This document shows positions 61,801-64,000 of a stretch of DNA of 64,000 bases, one piece after another. The translations under genes and the position numbers were made by a program. Where the stretch lies: contig NZ_JAFKCW010000004.1 in the NCBI RefSeq assembly GCF_017254835.1, positions 213,168 through 277,167 of the forward strand. Direction: 5' to 3'. Below the pieces are notes generated by a model that saw only the letters and a list, made by a program, of their open reading frames with translations, did not search any database and was not told where the DNA came from. This stretch comes from Algoriphagus aestuariicola. Its GTDB lineage: Bacteria; Bacteroidota; Bacteroidia; Cytophagales; Cyclobacteriaceae. The stretch's first letter is position 1. Each line of letters opens with the position of its first letter.

Positions 61801-64000
61801 CCGTAAGTGAGTTATTGGCAGGGGCAGTTGCTGCACATCCATTTGAATTGGTATAAGACACGGAAACATTTTTGGTTCCGGAAGTCAACCAAGTAAGGGT
61901 TACCGTCGGATTCGAAGTTCCTATTCCACCCGAAGTAATTGTGTAATCTGTACCAGACACTCCCGGAACTGACCATATATAATTTGATTCACCAGAGCCG
62001 GATTGGGTAGTGTAAGTCACCGAAGAGCCAGTACAAACTGGTGCTACTGGAGCAGTGGCGAATGTTGGCAGAGGTAGTGCATTTACCGTAAGTGAATTAC
62101 TTGCTGGTGTTATCGCAGTACAACTATTCGGATCCGTGTAGATTACAGAAATATTTTTTGTGCCTGCTGTCAACCAAGTAAGCGTTACTGTATTGTTCGT
62201 GGTCCCTAGGCCTCCTGAAGTAATTGTATAATCTGTCCCTTCGATGCCAAAGCCAGACCAAGCGTAGTCGGATTGTCCGGACTGGGTGGTATAAGTTACT
62301 GAAGCGCCCACGCAAATTGCTGTGGAAGGAGAGGTGGTGAATGTCGGAGTAGGAAGGGGATTTACCGTAAATGCCCCAGAAATGCTGGAAAGTACATTTG
62401 GACCGCAATCACTGGATACTTTTACAAAGTAATAAAGTGTTCCCACCGTAGTAGGGGGAGTGAAGGAATCAGAATTTTCTCCGGTGAGTTCGATGACTCC
62501 CGCAGCCAGGGTGTCCGCAACAGCTACTGTATTACTGTACCACTGGTATTCCAAAGTTCCTGTGCCGATGGCATCGATGGAGATCGGAGAGAAAGCTTGA
62601 TTCTCACATATTTCCTGGGCATTGAGTGCTTCATTTTCGATCAATGTAGGTTGGGTGACAGTAAATGCACCTGAAACATTGGTAGGGATAGTACCGCAAT
62701 CACTTCTACCAGTTGCGTAATAATACAAGGTTCCAACGGTGGTAGATGGAGGGGTGAAATCAGGGTTTGTGGCCCCAGTTATTAAGGTTCCGCCCGTATT
62801 TGTAGGAGTAGAATTACTATACCATTGGTACTCAAAGTCTCCAATTTGGGTTATTTCTCCATCTACTTCTACTGTTAAGGTAGGAAGAGGTGCTCCTTGG
62901 CAGACAGTATGGTTGGTGGTAGATGGATGCTGGACGATGGTAGTTTGTGGTGGAGTGACTTCGTACTCTCCGGAGACCACAGAAGTATCTGAACTACAAT
63001 ATCCGGAAACCACCACATAGTAATAGGAAATTCCGAGATTGGTGGAGGGAGGTGTGAAACTGCTTGACGTAGCTCCAGGAACTGGTGTACCTCCAGTGTT
63101 AACCTGAGTTGGAACTGAGTACCATTGATAGGTCAAATCTGCGCCTTCCGCTAATACCGTCAATGGATCAAAACCGTCTCCGAAACATTCGATGTCATCC
63201 GAAGTATCAGGCTCTGTGGTAATGAGGGTAACAGGTTCAACGGTTGCCTGAGCAAAACTTGATACTACATCTGGTCCACAGTCACTGGATACAATTACAA
63301 AATAATACTTAGTGCCAATTTCATCAGCTGGCGGGGTATAAGCGTTGGTGTCTCCCCCGACAGGAGTCAAATTTGGTCCTGATGCTGCCGATACTGTATT
63401 GCTGTACCATTGGTAGGATAGTGTGCCTGTTCCAGATGCAGTGACAGAAAGTTGGGCAAAGTTTGCGCCATCGCAAATTCGCTGATTGGCTAGGTTTTCT
63501 GTATTAATCGAAGTTGCCGGGGTTACAGTTACTGTTATGACTCCTGAATTGACCGTTGAGCAGGTGCCATTGGTAACCACCGCCCTAAAGTATCTAGTAG
63601 CTGTAAGCGCCCCAACTTGGGCAGAGGTCAGGGTGGTAGAGTTGGTCCCGACATTGGTCACATTGGCAGTGAAGGTTAGATCGTCTGCCCTTTGCCATTG
63701 GATAGTTCCTGTGGCACTGGCAATGGTCAAATCGGTAGGTGCGTTGGCACTACAAATAGTTTGATTGGCAGATACCGCGCCGACCGCACTTGGAGCATCG
63801 ACATTTACGGTGATGATAGCAGAGTTGACTGAGGAACAGGTGCCATTGGTAACCACCGCTCTAAAGTATCTAGTAGCAGTAAGCGCGCCAACCTGTGCGG
63901 AGGTCAGGGTGGTTGAGTTGGTACCGACATTGGTGACGTTGGCAGTGAAGGCCAGATCGTCTGCCCTTTGCCATTGGATGGTTCCTGTGGCACTGGCTAC
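58877..64000 (-). CDS. Giant T9SS-secreted repeat protein (5' end beyond the window)
   Basis: The frame is open from 58877 to the last base, so at least 1700 residues are encoded and the start lies to the right. From the N-terminal side: near-identical ~90-residue repeats (S-A-N-Q-T-I-C-S... and T-S-A-Q-V-G-A-L-T-A-T-R-Y-F-R-A-V-V-T-N-G-T-C-S); several Ig-like repeats with G-T-L-x-Y-Q-W-Y-S-N; three PKD-like repeats (Y-T-I-T-S-G-G-x-G-T); two glycine-rich blocks; and a C-terminal domain with the Y-P-N-P motif (~100 residues from the end) and L-I-L-R-R ending, the type A sorting signal of the type IX secretion system. It should be exported and attached to the cell surface, probably as an adhesin. 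Alternating C-x-G blocks may form disulfides. Confidence 0.85.
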   Translation of the reverse strand, partial: VASATGTIQWQRADDLAFTANVTNVGTNSTTLTSAQVGALTATRYFRAVVTNGTCSSVNSAIITVNVDAPSAVGAVSANQTICSANAPTDLTIASATGTIQWQRADDLTFTANVTNVGTNSTTLTSAQVGALTATRYFRAVVTNGTCSTVNSGVITVTVTPATSINTENLANQRICDGANFAQLSVTASGTGTLSYQWYSNTVSAASGPNLTPVGGDTNAYTPPADEIGTKYYFVIVSSDCGPDVVSSFAQATVEPVTLITTEPDTSDDIECFGDGFDPLTVLAEGADLTYQWYSVPTQVNTGGTPVPGATSSSFTPPSTNLGISYYYVVVSGYCSSDTSVVSGEYEVTPPQTTIVQHPSTTNHTVCQGAPLPTLTVEVDGEITQIGDFEYQWYSNSTPTNTGGTLITGATNPDFTPPSTTVGTLYYYATGRSDCGTIPTNVSGAFTVTQPTLIENEALNAQEICENQAFSPISIDAIGTGTLEYQWYSNTVAVADTLAAGVIELTGENSDSFTPPTTVGTLYYFVKVSSDCGPNVLSSISGAFTVNPLPTPTFTTSPSTAICVGASVTYTTQSGQSDYAWSGFGIEGTDYTITSGGLGTTNNTVTLTWLTAGTKNISVIYTDPNSCTAITPASNSLTVNALPLPTFATAPVAPVCTGSSVTYTTQSGSGESNYIWSVPGVSGTDYTITSGGIGTSNPTVTLTWLTSGTKNVSVSYTNSNGCAATAPANNSLTVNPLPTPTFTTSPSPLVCVQQGVTYETQSGKSNYVWNIPGTLGVDYSITSGGFGSANPTATIQWLTPGSKNVTVSYTEPTTGCVATTPAISTTTVEPFATVGPTSVAFPSVCINSPTLTPFTQTTSGVTGIDQPGIPGVNGLPPGISASFSGNTITFSGTATTTGLYSYSIPLSGNCINGMTATGTIDVTPVYNITDISSVSATSIGGTATVFFYGDPTSMLNGTYEISYQIKQANGLFTTHSAMATVTNGRGTFSTIPITSNVDTYTVQILTIKKSTDVCTITLPTPPTTYFGVCSAVYSANSTFYVPANVYSITIEVYGAGGGGGNASGAGGGGYSIRKNIPVTPGEAIGIFVGQGGARGGNNGGVSYATRDSNIADQLGNSLVFANGGLGNGSGGTFDNRFSGENGDNSIGSNGGDAGGPLGSQTGGQTRADGKSPGGGGTRAQGQDGDGGNGLIVISYSCPDADQTDCVKIVDDGSKSGTTIIEYTCDDTWIAPAGLAEFTVVVGSGGGGGGSGEGSGGGGSGSIIQQRFSVSSPYGMPAGSNFQIEVGQGGPGATGINANGINGYPSTFSGTLNGSNINISVPGGGGGGSQTTNQGGSGSSGGGGGASPNPAQTYGVGGSVIPITYSGTNVIVYQGNIGGSGDYSAPQNSVAGGGGGGLIPWGSGNDGQNGKAAGNGQGEGGRGGDGRVLNFGDSTRYFGAGGGGIGRYFNGTDKIGEGGSAGGIMIGGSGNLSGTSPVGYPGVDKTGSGGGAGYYGGGKGGDGVVYIYFFNYRILSVEYLHFDAQYNPTSRSGELTWATAKEWENSHFEIERSVDGIKNWTVVGQVPGAGYSEQPMKYAFQDLNLPLAGGNVFYRLRQVDFDGESSYSVTKSIQVPPVAGTTYWRVYPNPTNGEVVNLELLSKEVYHDEPVTLRIISSTGQFELIESEGNEALGILVSERLKTKAAGVYTLEIAWGANREYHKLILRR

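Overview
The window looks like a chromosome segment of a free-living Bacteroidota bacterium. Cytophagales, near Algoriphagus or other Cyclobacteriaceae, is my best guess, inferred from gene content only. The evidence is two SusC/SusD pairs, a hybrid two-component regulator, a type IX secretion (T9SS) C-terminal sorting domain, Bacteroidota-restricted small families (DUF6266-, DUF6520- and DUF6934-like) and few clear Shine-Dalgarno sites. I found no rRNA, tRNA or CRISPR array.

Layout. 1-1152: 3' part of a secreted serine hydrolase. 3631-7595: M48 membrane metallopeptidase and a BCCT transporter. 9002-18061: orphan SusC/SusD locus with a divergent hybrid two-component regulator. 20244-22350: DedA protein and a dicarboxylate/amino acid symporter. 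24208-30175: small and poorly known genes. These include a thioredoxin-fold lipid/envelope protein without a CxxC, a DUF6934-like two-gene module, a zinc-ribbon protein, a SEDS-like membrane protein and a degenerate DnaQ-like protein. 30693-41844: a defence island with an EcoRII-type restriction-modification pair, a membrane protein, a putative nuclease, an HNH nuclease, a second cytosine-5 methyltransferase, a double-GHKL ATPase coupled to a receiver-like protein, and an XRE/DUF6934-like/small-protein module. The island ends next to a 116-nt imperfect hairpin. 42988-49411: TlpA-like/SusC/SusD operon. 51708-54268: MauE-like proteins and a Crp-family regulator overlapping a terpene synthase gene. 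54502-58713: DUF6266-like proteins and a small phage-like cluster (DUF5675, holin-like). 58877-64000: a very large T9SS-secreted repeat protein that runs off the right edge.

The most unusual content lies between the genes. Many intergenic gaps (1.2-3.3, 7.7-8.6, 18.1-20.2, 23.3-24.0, 26.7-30.5, 50.1-51.7 and 55.2-56.7 kb) hold a mosaic of dispersed modules built from palindromes. A cassette of about 60 nt is present 23 times. Its hairpin arms, and in one subfamily the flanking hexamers, change sequence but stay complementary. A second module keeps a 53-nt span while its outer stem covaries. A third occurs with and without nested inserts. A repeat of about 600 nt, present twice, has a hairpin loop that can pair with a segment about 130 nt downstream. 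Five of the eight paired positions differ between the copies, yet pairing is kept. This points to selection or copying constraint on folded RNA or single-stranded DNA, and I consider it the best candidate here for an undescribed system. No RAYT-type or other transposase is in the window, so what moves these modules is not visible.

Residue positions are counted by eye and are approximate. Coordinates of short sites may be off by one or two bases in homopolymer stretches.
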